Assembly: GCA_021414365.1 (NCBI GenBank)
Contig: JAIOOR010000013.1
Coordinates: 124,001 to 188,000, forward strand
Direction: 5' to 3'
Length of the DNA: 64,000 nucleotides
Origin: Nitrosarchaeum sp.
GTDB taxonomy: Archaea; Thermoproteota; Nitrososphaeria; Nitrososphaerales; Nitrosopumilaceae
How positions within the stretch are numbered: position 1 is the first letter of the stretch; each line of letters starts with the position of its first letter. The notes under the pieces are model-generated. The model did no database searches and was not told where the DNA came from. It saw only the letters and a program-made list of their open reading frames with translations. Positions 1 through 8,949 of this stretch are shown piece after piece. Both the position numbers and the translations under genes were made by a program.

Positions 1-354
1 TTGAAAGAGTTATTGAATAAAATTGGAATTGATGTAAAAGAAATTCATCTCTATGATGTGTGTGCTTTTAGGGATACTACTCAATGGAATGAATTTAGGG
101 AGTTATTTTCTCAAAACAAAGTAGATGGAATAGTGTTTACAAGTGCTTCTTCTGTTAGAGCCTTTTTTGAAATAATGTCAAAAGATTATGATGATGATTC
201 ATTGCTTAGTAATTTGGATAAATTATCTATTGTTTCAATTGGCCCTTTTACAGCTGATGAATTAAAAAAATTTAAAATAAAAAATACTGTTGCGCATGTT
301 CATACTGTACAGGGTGCTTTTGATGCCGTCAAGAATATTTTTTCAGCAGCCTGA
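1..354 (+). CDS. hemD: Uroporphyrinogen-III synthase, C-terminal part (cut by window edge)
   Basis: HemD cyclises hydroxymethylbilane to uroporphyrinogen III, the branch point to siroheme, cobalamin and haem. Only the last 117 residues are in the window; full HemD is about 250 residues, so the TTG at base 1 is probably an internal Leu codon. The segment FTSASSVRAFFE followed by a predicted beta-alpha SIGPFTADEL region is the typical C-terminal HemD pattern. It fits the hemA, hemB, sirC and ahbAB genes found 23-26 kb further on. The stop is TGA at 352. Confidence 0.8.
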   Translation: MKELLNKIGIDVKEIHLYDVCAFRDTTQWNEFRELFSQNKVDGIVFTSASSVRAFFEIMSKDYDDDSLLSNLDKLSIVSIGPFTADELKKFKIKNTVAHVHTVQGAFDAVKNIFSAA

Positions 355-543
355 TTTTTCTAAATTATTTTGTATTTTGATTTTTTTACCATTCTTCTAA
401 TTTATTGACTAGATAATTGCAATTTGATTTGGATTTATTTGATCGCTAGAGTCTTTAGATCTAGTTTCAGATTTTTTCGAACTATTTGCTAAGTACGTAT
501 TATATGAATAGTTAATATATCACCGATATTTTATCATTAAACA

Positions 544-2652
544 GTGAATTCACAAATTATCTTATTTTCAATAGTTTTTAGTGTATTTTTAGTTGGAACT
601 ACATCTTACTCTTTTGCTACAACAAACTCTGTCGATGTACTTGAAAATCTGCCTGTAACATTAGTTGGTCAAGGAATAGATGAGGACAATGAAACCCTGA
701 CATTCAAATGGGTTCAAGTTGATGGTGAACCTGTAACTCTATCTTCAGATACTGTCGCTGAACCAACATTTATGGCCCCTGAAGTGGCAAACGGCCAAAT
801 CAAAGTTCTCACATTTACCCTAACTGTATCTGACCCACAAGGTGCAACTAGTTCTGATACAGTCGAAGTTGTAGTAAATCCAGTTAATCATGCTCCAATA
901 GTTAGTGCAGGACGAGATCAAGTAGTTTTCAAAACAATCAATGTTGTTACTCTAATTAGTAGCGCTGTAGACCCTGACGGTGATTCGTTAACTTATAGCT
1001 GGAAACAAACTGGTGGTCAACCAGTACAATTAGCATCTACAACTGGAAAATATATTCAAATTCTACCAATGGGAATTGATTTTACAAATGCAACACCTTT
1101 GACATTTCAATTAACAGTTAATGACGGATTTGGTGGTACTGCAAGTGACAGTGTTAACGTAATTCCTTTATCTGGCCTTCTTTCAAATAGATTAATTTCA
1201 ATTAATGCAGGACCAATGCAAACTGTTCATGAAGGAGAAAGAGTTACACTTGGTGCAACTGGACAAACATCTAATGGTGCACCAATTACATACTCTTGGG
1301 TTCAACTGATTGGAACTGAAGTTAACTTAAACTCTTACAGTGGTCCATCAGTACAATTTACAGCACCTGACCTTCCTGGCGATGCTGAAATGATTCTGTC
1401 CTTCCAAGTCACAGGTTACTCTGCTGGAAATGGTTGGGCAAATGCATTAGCACTAGTTAAAGTAATTCCTTCTGAAGGCTCTCCAACGGCTAACGCAGGA
1501 CCTGATCAAACTGTAAATGAAAATGTTCAAGTCAAATTAATCGGAACTGGTACTGATCCAAAGAATGGAGTTTTACATTATTCTTGGAAACAAATATCAG
1601 GAATGAATGTTGATATTTATTCAAGAACTTCATCATCTGTCTATTTCTTTAGTCCAATGATTGGTGGCACCTCTGAAAAATTAACTTTTGAATTAACCGT
1701 TACTGATTCAAATGGCAACTCTGCAAAAGATGATGCAACTGTAACTGTGACTAAAGTCAACCTACCACCAAGTGCAAACGCTGGTCCTGACAGAAAGGTA
1801 ATCGGTGGCACCAATGTGGATATTACTGGTTCAGGTTTTGATCCTGAAAACGGCCCATTGACCTATTCTTGGAAACAAATTGCAGGTGACTCTGTAACAT
1901 TTGATGCTACTAAACCAGAATTCTCATTTAAAGCACCATCGGTAGCTTCTGGTGAAACTAAACGTCTGGTATTTCAATTAACCGTAACAGATAATGTAAA
2001 TCAAAGTAAATCTGACCAATTAATCATCCTAGTAGTTCCAGAAAACAGTGCACCAATTGTAGATGCAGGTGCTGATCAAACCGCTGATGAAAATACTACA
2101 GTAAGTTTGACCTGTACCGCCAGTGATCCTGACGGAGATGCAGTTACATTCTCATGGTCTACATCAAGTGATGCTGTAATTGCTGATAAAACATCTGCAA
2201 GTACAACTGTAGCACTTCCAAAGACTGTTAAAAATGAAACATTCACTATGACATGTAGTGCATCTGACGGCAAATTGACTGGTTCTGATAGCATGAAGAT
2301 TGACGTCATAAACGTATTGAATAACCCAATCATCGCCGATGCTGGCGCTGATCAAATTGTGAATGAACATGTCAAAGTTTCATTAGATGGTTCCAAGAGC
2401 AATGATCCTGAAAACCAACAACTATCATTCATGTGGAAACAAGTTTCTGGTGAAACAGTAGTGTTATCAACTACATCATCAAAGATTACATCATTTACAT
2501 CTCCAATAGTAGCTAATGGTGAAGTCAAAGTCTTGGTGTTTGAACTCAGAGTATATGATAACAATAACAGAGAAAGCACTGATACTGTTACAATTACAGT
2601 TGACCCAGTAAACGCTCCACCAACAGCATCTGCAACTGCAAAACAATCTTAA
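544..2652 (+). CDS. Secreted PKD-like multi-repeat protein
   Basis: Predicted extracellular protein of 702 residues. A signal peptide covers about residues 1-25 (hydrophobic core IILFSIVFSVFLVG, likely cut after SFA). The rest is about seven beta-sandwich repeats of 85-100 residues that resemble PKD/K319L domains; repeats begin near residues 118, 218, 318, 410, 503 and 596 with the signature AxAGxDQxV and continue with YSWKQxxG and a closing LTVTD block. The first repeat lacks its opening strand. There is no C-terminal membrane anchor or sorting signal, so it may be released or held in the S-layer. The GTG start is supported by a TATA-like box at about 511-520, which suggests a leaderless transcript. 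Such repeats usually mediate adhesion or surface assembly; the ligand is unknown. Confidence 0.75.
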   Translation: MNSQIILFSIVFSVFLVGTTSYSFATTNSVDVLENLPVTLVGQGIDEDNETLTFKWVQVDGEPVTLSSDTVAEPTFMAPEVANGQIKVLTFTLTVSDPQGATSSDTVEVVVNPVNHAPIVSAGRDQVVFKTINVVTLISSAVDPDGDSLTYSWKQTGGQPVQLASTTGKYIQILPMGIDFTNATPLTFQLTVNDGFGGTASDSVNVIPLSGLLSNRLISINAGPMQTVHEGERVTLGATGQTSNGAPITYSWVQLIGTEVNLNSYSGPSVQFTAPDLPGDAEMILSFQVTGYSAGNGWANALALVKVIPSEGSPTANAGPDQTVNENVQVKLIGTGTDPKNGVLHYSWKQISGMNVDIYSRTSSSVYFFSPMIGGTSEKLTFELTVTDSNGNSAKDDATVTVTKVNLPPSANAGPDRKVIGGTNVDITGSGFDPENGPLTYSWKQIAGDSVTFDATKPEFSFKAPSVASGETKRLVFQLTVTDNVNQSKSDQLIILVVPENSAPIVDAGADQTADENTTVSLTCTASDPDGDAVTFSWSTSSDAVIADKTSASTTVALPKTVKNETFTMTCSASDGKLTGSDSMKIDVINVLNNPIIADAGADQIVNEHVKVSLDGSKSNDPENQQLSFMWKQVSGETVVLSTTSSKITSFTSPIVANGEVKVLVFELRVYDNNNRESTDTVTITVDPVNAPPTASATAKQS

Positions 2653-2762
2653 TTTTTTAATCATTCTTAATTTCTGATTTTTAGTTTTTTTACTGTATAT
2701 TTTGATAATTTTCCAAAAAATAAACTAGAACATAGAAAAATTAAAAAGTTTACAATGTGATT

Positions 2763-3161
2763 TTAATTTATTTCTAGATTTGATACAAACTCTTTGACTT
2801 TATTTTCGATTTGATCCCTGATTTCTCTTACTTGCTCTATTGATTTGTCTTTAGGATCAGTGATATTCCAATCATCTACACTTTCCAAAAACAAAGCAGG
2901 ACAAGACTTCTTATCAATACACCCCATGTTTACAACTCTGGAATCCTTAATCATGTCATTTGAGATTGATTTTGGAATCTGCTTGGAAATATCAATGCCG
3001 ACCTCATTCATTACCTGAATTACAATTGGATTTACTTTGTCACTTGGCTTTGTTCCTGCACTTATCGGTTCAAACCCTTTAGGTAGATATTTTCTAAAAA
3101 ATCCCTCAGCCATTTGACTTCTTCCTGCATTTTCAACACAGACAAAAAGAATTTTTTTCAT
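2763..3161 (-). CDS. arsC: Arsenate reductase, low-molecular-weight phosphatase type
   Basis: Reduces arsenate to arsenite in the cytoplasm. The N-terminus has the LMW phosphatase P-loop CVENAGRS (C-x5-R, Cys8), and a pair of later cysteines in GCIDKKSC (about 81 and 87) matches the redox cascade of thioredoxin-coupled ArsC enzymes of the Staphylococcus type. Length 132 residues is normal. I chose ATG at 3161; a TTG at 3173 would add four residues. It lies 21 bases after the arsM stop on the same strand, so the pair is probably one transcript: arsenate is reduced, then arsenite is methylated. Confidence 0.85.
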   Translation of the reverse strand: MKKILFVCVENAGRSQMAEGFFRKYLPKGFEPISAGTKPSDKVNPIVIQVMNEVGIDISKQIPKSISNDMIKDSRVVNMGCIDKKSCPALFLESVDDWNITDPKDKSIEQVREIRDQIENKVKEFVSNLEIN

Positions 3162-3182
3162 AATGATTTTCAACCAAATAAC

Positions 3183-3941
3183 TTACTTGATCGCTTTTAT
3201 TATAAGACTAGTGATATTTCTTCCGTTAACTTTTTCTCCTTCCATGTAAGTTCTTTCTTCCAATACTTCTATTTTTTCAAATCCTGCTTGTCTAATGGAT
3301 GATACATAATTTTCTTTTGTTAATGCACCATCAATACATGCACACCACTGTTCTGAATCTATGTTCTTTGATATGATTTCTCTGTCTGTAACAAGATCTG
3401 ATATTATCATCCGTCCTTCTTTCTTTAAAATTCTATGAACTTCTTTGAATGCACTTATCTTATCTGTTGTAAGATTAATTACGCAATTGCTAATCACTGC
3501 ATCAACAGTACTATCATCCACCGGAATATTTTCTTCAATGTCTCCTTTTCTAAATTCAACATTAGTATAATTTCCTTTGATGGAATTCTCTCTAGCTTTA
3601 CATAGCATCTCGTCTGTCATGTCTATTCCAATAACTCTTCCAGAATCCAACACTTTATTCGCAGACAAGAATACATCGATTCCAGCTCCTGAACCCAAAT
3701 CGACTACGATTTCACCTTCTTGTAAATTAGCATGATTTAGTGGAGCTCCACAACCAACTCCTAAAATCGCTTCATTAGGAATTAATTTTAGTTCTTCATG
3801 TTTATACCCAATAATTTTTGTTGCATCTATAGGTGATGTTTCACTTTCACATTCACCTGGCATACAACAACAATCTGAATTGCCTGAAACTGCGATTTTC
3901 CCGTATCTTTTCTTAATGTTTTCTTTAATCATTTCAATCAT
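3183..3941 (-). CDS. arsM: Arsenite S-adenosylmethionine methyltransferase
   Basis: Methylates As(III) using SAM. Motif I (DLGSGAG) is near residues 81-87. The three cysteines expected of ArsM are present: VGCGAP (about 64), SNCVINL (about 151) and WCACI (about 202). The N-terminus also has a Cys cluster (CCC plus C31) that could hold arsenite. The longest frame opens at 3965, but its first eight codons coincide with a 17-bp palindrome, and a TATA-like box at about 3964-3972 places the transcript start near 3941, so ATG 3941 (MIEMIKEN) is the likely start, 252 residues. First gene of the arsM-arsC unit, divergent from the HxlR regulator. Confidence 0.85.
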   Translation of the reverse strand: MIEMIKENIKKRYGKIAVSGNSDCCCMPGECESETSPIDATKIIGYKHEELKLIPNEAILGVGCGAPLNHANLQEGEIVVDLGSGAGIDVFLSANKVLDSGRVIGIDMTDEMLCKARENSIKGNYTNVEFRKGDIEENIPVDDSTVDAVISNCVINLTTDKISAFKEVHRILKKEGRMIISDLVTDREIISKNIDSEQWCACIDGALTKENYVSSIRQAGFEKIEVLEERTYMEGEKVNGRNITSLIIKAIK

Positions 3942-3946
3942 ACTAC

Positions 3947-3963
3947 GGTTTACAAAGTAAACC
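3947..3963 (-). promoter_or_regulatory. Operator-like palindrome in the arsM promoter
   Basis: GGTTTAC-AAA-GTAAACC is a perfect 7-3-7 inverted repeat. On the minus strand it lies between the TATA-like CTTAAAT (about 3964-3972) and the arsM start at 3941, where a bound repressor would block transcription. The divergent HxlR-type regulator starting at 4005 is the obvious candidate ligand. Binding is inference. Confidence 0.6.
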
Positions 3964-4004
3964 ATTTAAGTTGTCAAGGATAAACTATAACAGTTAGTGT
4001 AATT

Positions 4005-4382
4005 ATGGAAACTAAAAGAAAATCATTACCAATGCATCAAAATGCATGCGCATTTGATGGTTATAGCGTTACTAAACTACTAAAGGAAACATCCACGATT
4101 CGATCTTTGCTTACAAAAAGAGCAACATTGGAGATTTTATTTCCTTTGTGTTGCACAACTGAGCCAGTACGACACAAACAATTCAAACAATCACTCAAAG
4201 GAATTAGTAGTAAAACATTGGCAACAAGACTATCAGAATTAGTTTCCGAAGGAATACTAGAAAGACGCACGTTTACAGAAATCCCGCCACGTGTAGAGTA
4301 CAATCTGACCAAAAAAGGACAGGAACTAATTGAATCTATCACAGATTTACTTGAGTGGATGCAAAAATGGTCCAAAAAATAA
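4005..4382 (+). CDS. HxlR-family winged-helix regulator beside the arsenic genes
   Basis: DNA-binding protein of 125 residues. The helix-turn-helix (KGISSKTLATRLSEL, about 68-82) and wing (IPPRVEYNLTKKGQELI) match the HxlR family, which usually regulates a divergent neighbour. Cysteines at 15 and a vicinal pair at 49-50 (PLCCTT) could form a trivalent arsenic site; Cys15 is common in HxlR proteins but the pair is less so. The gene is divergent from arsM-arsC with a 63-bp space holding two promoters and the palindrome at 3947-3963. Regulation of the arsenic genes is inferred from position and cysteines, not shown. The ATG at 4005 looks leaderless. Confidence 0.75.
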   Translation: METKRKSLPMHQNACAFDGYSVTKLLKETSTIRSLLTKRATLEILFPLCCTTEPVRHKQFKQSLKGISSKTLATRLSELVSEGILERRTFTEIPPRVEYNLTKKGQELIESITDLLEWMQKWSKK

Positions 4383-4473
4383 CTATCTTCCCATACCCTG
4401 TGATTTCTGACATTAAATTTAATATGGTTTTTAGAGCAAGAGACTAATTTAGATATGATTTTGAATATGTGAT

Positions 4474-5703
4474 TTGATTTTAAATTGGCTAACCAAAGAC
4501 GGTAAACTAATAATTTCTGCTAGAATTATCCGAACATTTTCTTTCGGATTTTTGAGCATGATCTTGGCAATCTATCTCAAATTAATTGGATTTGATGAAC
4601 TCTTAATTGGATTTATCTTATCTGCAACTCTAGTAAATAGTATAATTTTTAATTTGTTTTCTAGCTTTTTTGCAGACCGCATTGGAAGAAAAAAAGTTCT
4701 GATAATTTATGCATCATTAATGACAGTTTCAGGCTGTGTGTTTTTAATCACTGAAAATTATTTTGCCTTGATAATTGCGGCATTTATTGGAACAATCAAT
4801 GTCACAGGATCAGAAACTGGCGCATTTTTGTCACTAGAACAAGCAATTCTTCCACAAACTGTAAAGAATATCAAAAAAACAAATAGTATTTTTGCACTAT
4901 ACAATATGATAGGGACATTTTCAATGGCTGGAGGCGTCTTGCTATCTTCTTTGCCACAAATAATTCAAGTAAACTTTGGAGTATCAACACTAGATTCATT
5001 CAAACCATTATTCTTGATTTATCTGCTTGCAGGAATTGCTGTGGTTATAATTTATTTTTTCTTTTCAAAAGAAATTGAAGTTAAAAAAACATTTGATTCA
5101 AAATCACTCTCTACCAATCTTTCTCCAAAATCAAAACAAGTTATCCTTAAACTGTCATCTTTATTTGCATTAGATTCGTTTGCAGGTGGATTTGTGATTC
5201 AAAGCATCGTTGCATTCTGGTTTTTCACAAAGTTTGGAGTTGACCTCACTACTTTATCATTAATTTTCTCAGTTGCAGGTGTGCTTACGGCAATTTCTTT
5301 TTTCTTTGCAGCAAAAATTGCAGGTAAGATTGGATTAATTTGCACTATGGTCTTTACTCATATCCCATCAAATGTTCTTTTGATTCTAGTTGCAATTGCA
5401 CCGACTTTTCAAATTGCATTAATATTGTTTTTAGCTAGAATGAGTTTGTCTCAGATGGATGTGCCAACAAGACAAGCATACATTGTTGCAGTAGTTGAGG
5501 AAAATGAAAGAACTGCAGCTGCTGGAATTACAAACACCTCCAGAAATATCGCACAGTCCATTAGTCCCTCTATTACTGGTGCCATAATACAATCTCTGTC
5601 GCTTTCAGCACCCTTTGTAATTGGTGGATTGTTAAAGATTGTTTATGATGTTGGAATCTATGTAAGTTTTAGAAAAATAAAAGCATCACATGAAGTAAAA
5701 TAA
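4474..5703 (+). CDS. MFS transporter, possibly arsenical efflux
   Basis: Integral membrane protein of 409 residues with about 12 predicted membrane helices in two halves and the MFS loop signature FADRIGRKKVLI (about 66-77) between helices 2 and 3. The TTG start gives MILNWLTKDGKL, leading into the first helix. It lies 91 bp after the HxlR gene and on the same strand. Position next to arsM/arsC suggests export of arsenite or methylarsenicals, but MFS substrates cannot be read from sequence, and the closest-family assignment needs a search. Confidence 0.7.
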   Translation: MILNWLTKDGKLIISARIIRTFSFGFLSMILAIYLKLIGFDELLIGFILSATLVNSIIFNLFSSFFADRIGRKKVLIIYASLMTVSGCVFLITENYFALIIAAFIGTINVTGSETGAFLSLEQAILPQTVKNIKKTNSIFALYNMIGTFSMAGGVLLSSLPQIIQVNFGVSTLDSFKPLFLIYLLAGIAVVIIYFFFSKEIEVKKTFDSKSLSTNLSPKSKQVILKLSSLFALDSFAGGFVIQSIVAFWFFTKFGVDLTTLSLIFSVAGVLTAISFFFAAKIAGKIGLICTMVFTHIPSNVLLILVAIAPTFQIALILFLARMSLSQMDVPTRQAYIVAVVEENERTAAAGITNTSRNIAQSISPSITGAIIQSLSLSAPFVIGGLLKIVYDVGIYVSFRKIKASHEVK

Positions 5704-5788
5704 TCAAATCATGCTTGCGATATATTATGATCTTTAGAATTTAGCTCAAGCTATTTAGCTCTGCCTATTTTTCCTCATGTATTTATAA

Positions 5789-5803
5789 TATAACGATGTT
5801 ATA
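5789..5803. promoter_or_regulatory. Operator-like palindrome upstream of sufB
   Basis: TATAACGATGTTATA is a perfect 15-bp inverted repeat between the TATA-like ATTTATAATA (about 5780-5790) and the leaderless sufB ATG at 5810. The core ATAAC-N3-GTTAT recurs in the same place in the unlinked sufC promoter (30974-30986), which suggests one regulator for the two suf loci. Confidence 0.65.
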
Positions 5804-5809
5804 GTTTCC

Positions 5810-7210
5810 ATGGCTACTGAAAATCTAAACATGGATTATTCAAAATATGATTTTAAAGACTCTACTGATTTGTATGTACATCTAAGCAAAAAAGGTCTCT
5901 CAAAGGAGACTGTGATTGCTATTAGCAAAATGAAAGATGAGCCACAATGGATGCTTGATTTTAGATTACGATCTTATGAAATTTTCATGAAAAAACCAAT
6001 GCCGACTTGGGGTGGAGATCTAAGTGTTATTGACTTTCAAAACATCTACTATTATGCAAAGGCAACTGAAAAAACTGAGAAGAACTGGGATGATGTTCCA
6101 GCAGAAGTCAAAGCAACATTTGATAAATTAGGAATTCCAGAAGCTGAAAAGAAATTCTTGGCAGGTGTAGGTGCACAATATGAATCCGAAGTTGTCTATC
6201 ACAGTCTAAGAGAAGATTTGGCAAAACAAGGTGTTTTGTTTTTAGATACTGACTCTGCATTAAAACAATATCCAGAAATTTTCAAAAAATATTTTGGTAA
6301 AATAATTCCTCCAGAGGACAACAAGTTTGCAGCACTAAATAGTGCAGTTTGGAGCGGTGGTTCATTTATCTACATTCCACCAGGAGTGAAAGTTGACATG
6401 CCATTGCAAGCATACTTTAGAATTAATGCTGAAAACATTGGACAATTTGAAAGAACACTGATTATAGCTGATGAAGGCTCTGAAGTTCATTATATCGAAG
6501 GATGTACCGCACCGGTGTATTCATCTGAATCACTACATTCTGCAGTTGTTGAACTAGTGGCACACAAAGATGCAAAATTACGATATACTACAATTCAAAA
6601 CTGGAGTAGCGATGTGTATAATTTGGTTACAAAACGTGCTTATGCATATGAGGGTGCAACTGTTGAATGGATTGACGGCAACATTGGAAGTAAACTTACA
6701 ATGAAATATCCTGGAATCTATTTGATGGGTGAAAGAGCATACGGTGAGACACTATCCATTGCATTTGCAGGAAAAGGCCAGCACCAAGATACCGGTGCTA
6801 AAATGGTTCACCTAGCACCAAACACTACATCAAAAATCACTTCAAAATCTGTTAGTAGATTAGATGGACGTTCCACATACAGAGGATTACTTAATGTTGC
6901 AAAAGGTGCAACCAATGTAAAAGCTACAGTAAGATGTGATGCATTATTGTTAGACGATACATCAAAGACTGATACTTATCCTTACATGGAAATTAATCAA
7001 GAAGATGCTACAATTACACATGAAGCAACTGTAGGAAAAATTGGAGACGAACAAATTTTCTATCTTATGACTAGAGGTTTTACTGAAGAAGAAGCACTGT
7101 CTCTAATTGTTAATGGTTTCATGGAGCCATTTACAAAAGAGTTGCCTATGGAATACGCTGTAGAATTAAACAGACTCATCAAACTAGAAATGGATGACTC
7201 GGTGGGTTAA
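5810..7210 (+). CDS. sufB: Fe-S cluster assembly scaffold SufB
   Basis: SufB is the scaffold subunit of the SufBCD complex, which builds iron-sulfur clusters in the cytoplasm. The 466-residue product is of normal length and has the family blocks [17 protein letters not shown] (about 190-206) and the C-terminal [20 protein letters not shown] in the conserved beta-helix/helical region. It is the first gene of sufB-sufD-Rieske-sufS-sufU. The ATG is about 26 bases after a TATA-like box, and a palindrome lies between them. The partner ATPase SufC is encoded elsewhere, at 30201-30971. Confidence 0.95.
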   Translation: MATENLNMDYSKYDFKDSTDLYVHLSKKGLSKETVIAISKMKDEPQWMLDFRLRSYEIFMKKPMPTWGGDLSVIDFQNIYYYAKATEKTEKNWDDVPAEVKATFDKLGIPEAEKKFLAGVGAQYESEVVYHSLREDLAKQGVLFLDTDSALKQYPEIFKKYFGKIIPPEDNKFAALNSAVWSGGSFIYIPPGVKVDMPLQAYFRINAENIGQFERTLIIADEGSEVHYIEGCTAPVYSSESLHSAVVELVAHKDAKLRYTTIQNWSSDVYNLVTKRAYAYEGATVEWIDGNIGSKLTMKYPGIYLMGERAYGETLSIAFAGKGQHQDTGAKMVHLAPNTTSKITSKSVSRLDGRSTYRGLLNVAKGATNVKATVRCDALLLDDTSKTDTYPYMEINQEDATITHEATVGKIGDEQIFYLMTRGFTEEEALSLIVNGFMEPFTKELPMEYAVELNRLIKLEMDDSVG

Positions 7211-7236
7211 ACCCCTAATTTCAATTTAGGTTAATC

Positions 7237-8634
7237 ATGTCTCAAACATTATCAAAAATTAATTCTAGCCACATTGAAGAAATTTCTTCATCCCGAAACG
7301 AACCTGACTGGCTAAAACAGTATAGACAAAACTCTCTTTCCATCTATGATGCTCTACCACTTGAAACATCCCCATTATACAACAAATACACTGATGCAAA
7401 GAAAATGGATCCACAGCAAGTCTCTTTTGCATCGTCTACAACTAGTGGAATTCCTAACTTCCTTCAAAAAAGATTACATGAATTAGAAAAAGAAACATGC
7501 ATTATTCAAATAGGCAGCAACACACACAAAATCAATATCTCTGATGAATTAAAATCCAAAGGACTAGTCATCACTTCAATTAATGATGCCATAAAAAATA
7601 GTCCTGACCTAATAAAAAAAGCACTAGAGGCATCAAATTCAAAAGAAGACAAGTTTACTGCACTAAATAATGCGGCCTTTAATTCTGGAGTTTTTATTCA
7701 CATTCCACGAAATCTGATATTAGAAAAACCAATTCACATAGTATCATGCTTATCTAATGATGGAATTTCTACCATTGCTAGAAATGTAATCTTTGTAGAT
7801 GAAAGCAGTAAAGCGATAATTGTTCAGGAATTGTATTCATCTAAAGCAGAAAAACAACAAGCATATCTTGAATTACTAAACACAAACATTGCTCAAAATG
7901 CACAACTTGATTTTACAACATTACAAATGATGGACCAAAGCACTGTTAATTTCTCTACTCGAAGAACTGACTTGGGACAGGACTCTAAAGTTAACTGGTA
8001 TTCTGGCTTGTTTGGTTCTATGCTATCTAGATACAAAATAGAATACTTCCTTAATGGAACTGGTGCTTCTGCTAATGATTCTGAAGTAATATTTGGAAAC
8101 AATGAGCAATCTTTTGATATTCAAACAAATGTAAATCATGAAAGTCCTTCAACAGATGGCAGAGTTGTTGAAAAATCCATTCTAAGAAATAAATCAAAAT
8201 CCCTCTTTAAAGGAATGATCAGAATAAAAGAAAAAGCTACAAAATCAAACTCGTTTTTGTCAGGCCGTTCTATTTTACTTGATAAAGATGCAAAATCTGA
8301 TGCTATTCCTGGATTAGAAATTTTCACTAATGATGTTAAAGCAACACACTCTGCATCTGTGGCTCAAATAGATGAAGAACAAATTTTCTATCTCAGAACT
8401 AGATGTCTAAGTAAAGAAGAGGCTGAAAGAACAATTATTGAAGGATTTTTAGAACCCCTATCAAGAAAAATGTCTTATCAAGTTAGAGCATGGATTGCTT
8501 ACTTGATTGAATCTAAATGGGATGCTCGTGAATTGACAATTAACACTGATGAAGAACTGGCAAAATTTGTTGAAATTGAAGAAACACGTTATAACGAAGA
8601 TTCTGAAATTGAACAGCATTACAAATATCGGTGA
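7237..8634 (+). CDS. sufD: Fe-S cluster assembly protein SufD
   Basis: SufB/SufD family protein of 465 residues, the second beta-helix subunit of the SufBCD complex. It has the shared blocks NSGVFIHIPRNLILEKPI (about 148-165) and SASVAQIDEEQIFYLRTR near the C-terminus, but an N-terminal region unlike that of SufB. It follows sufB after 26 bases and overlaps the next gene by 4 bases. Assignment as SufD rather than a second SufB rests on gene order, divergence from the first copy and the SufD-like N-terminal helical region. Confidence 0.88.
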   Translation: MSQTLSKINSSHIEEISSSRNEPDWLKQYRQNSLSIYDALPLETSPLYNKYTDAKKMDPQQVSFASSTTSGIPNFLQKRLHELEKETCIIQIGSNTHKINISDELKSKGLVITSINDAIKNSPDLIKKALEASNSKEDKFTALNNAAFNSGVFIHIPRNLILEKPIHIVSCLSNDGISTIARNVIFVDESSKAIIVQELYSSKAEKQQAYLELLNTNIAQNAQLDFTTLQMMDQSTVNFSTRRTDLGQDSKVNWYSGLFGSMLSRYKIEYFLNGTGASANDSEVIFGNNEQSFDIQTNVNHESPSTDGRVVEKSILRNKSKSLFKGMIRIKEKATKSNSFLSGRSILLDKDAKSDAIPGLEIFTNDVKATHSASVAQIDEEQIFYLRTRCLSKEEAERTIIEGFLEPLSRKMSYQVRAWIAYLIESKWDARELTINTDEELAKFVEIEETRYNEDSEIEQHYKYR

Positions 8635-8948
8635 TAAATTTGGTTCAGTGGATTAAAGCTTGTAAATTGGATCAGGTAAAGACTGGTCAGCTTTTTGGAT
8701 TTTCATTTGATGATAAAAAAATTCTTTTGGCAAATCAAAAAGGAAAAATTTTTGCAACTGACCTGATTTGCACTCATGCTGATGCTGATCTTTCTACAGG
8801 CTTTCTTAGCGAAGAAGGTGTTCGATGTCCTTTACATCTCTCTGTTTTTAATTTACAAAATGGAAAACCACAAAACCTTCCTGCTGAAATTCCACTAAAG
8901 ACATACAATGTTAAAATAGATCAAAATGAGATCTACGTGGAGGTTTAA
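8631..8948 (+). CDS. Rieske-type [2Fe-2S] ferredoxin in the suf operon
   Basis: Small soluble protein of 105 residues with the full Rieske ligand set: C47-T-H49 (ICTHADADL) and C66-P-L-H69 (RCPLHLSVF). There is no membrane helix, so it resembles the stand-alone Rieske ferredoxins (NirD/BphA3-like) rather than the bc1 protein. The GTG start overlaps the sufD stop by four bases and sufS starts one base after its end, so it is translationally coupled in the suf operon. A role in delivering electrons for cluster assembly is an inference from position. Confidence 0.85.
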   Translation: MINLVQWIKACKLDQVKTGQLFGFSFDDKKILLANQKGKIFATDLICTHADADLSTGFLSEEGVRCPLHLSVFNLQNGKPQNLPAEIPLKTYNVKIDQNEIYVEV

Positions 8949-8949
8949 A

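Noticed and set aside
3942..3965. Eight-codon N-terminal extension of ArsM
   Set aside because: It overlaps the promoter palindrome and would start at or before the TATA box.
8926..8949. Upstream ATG for sufS
   Set aside because: A good Shine-Dalgarno before ATG 8950 and overlap with the Rieske gene favour the later start.
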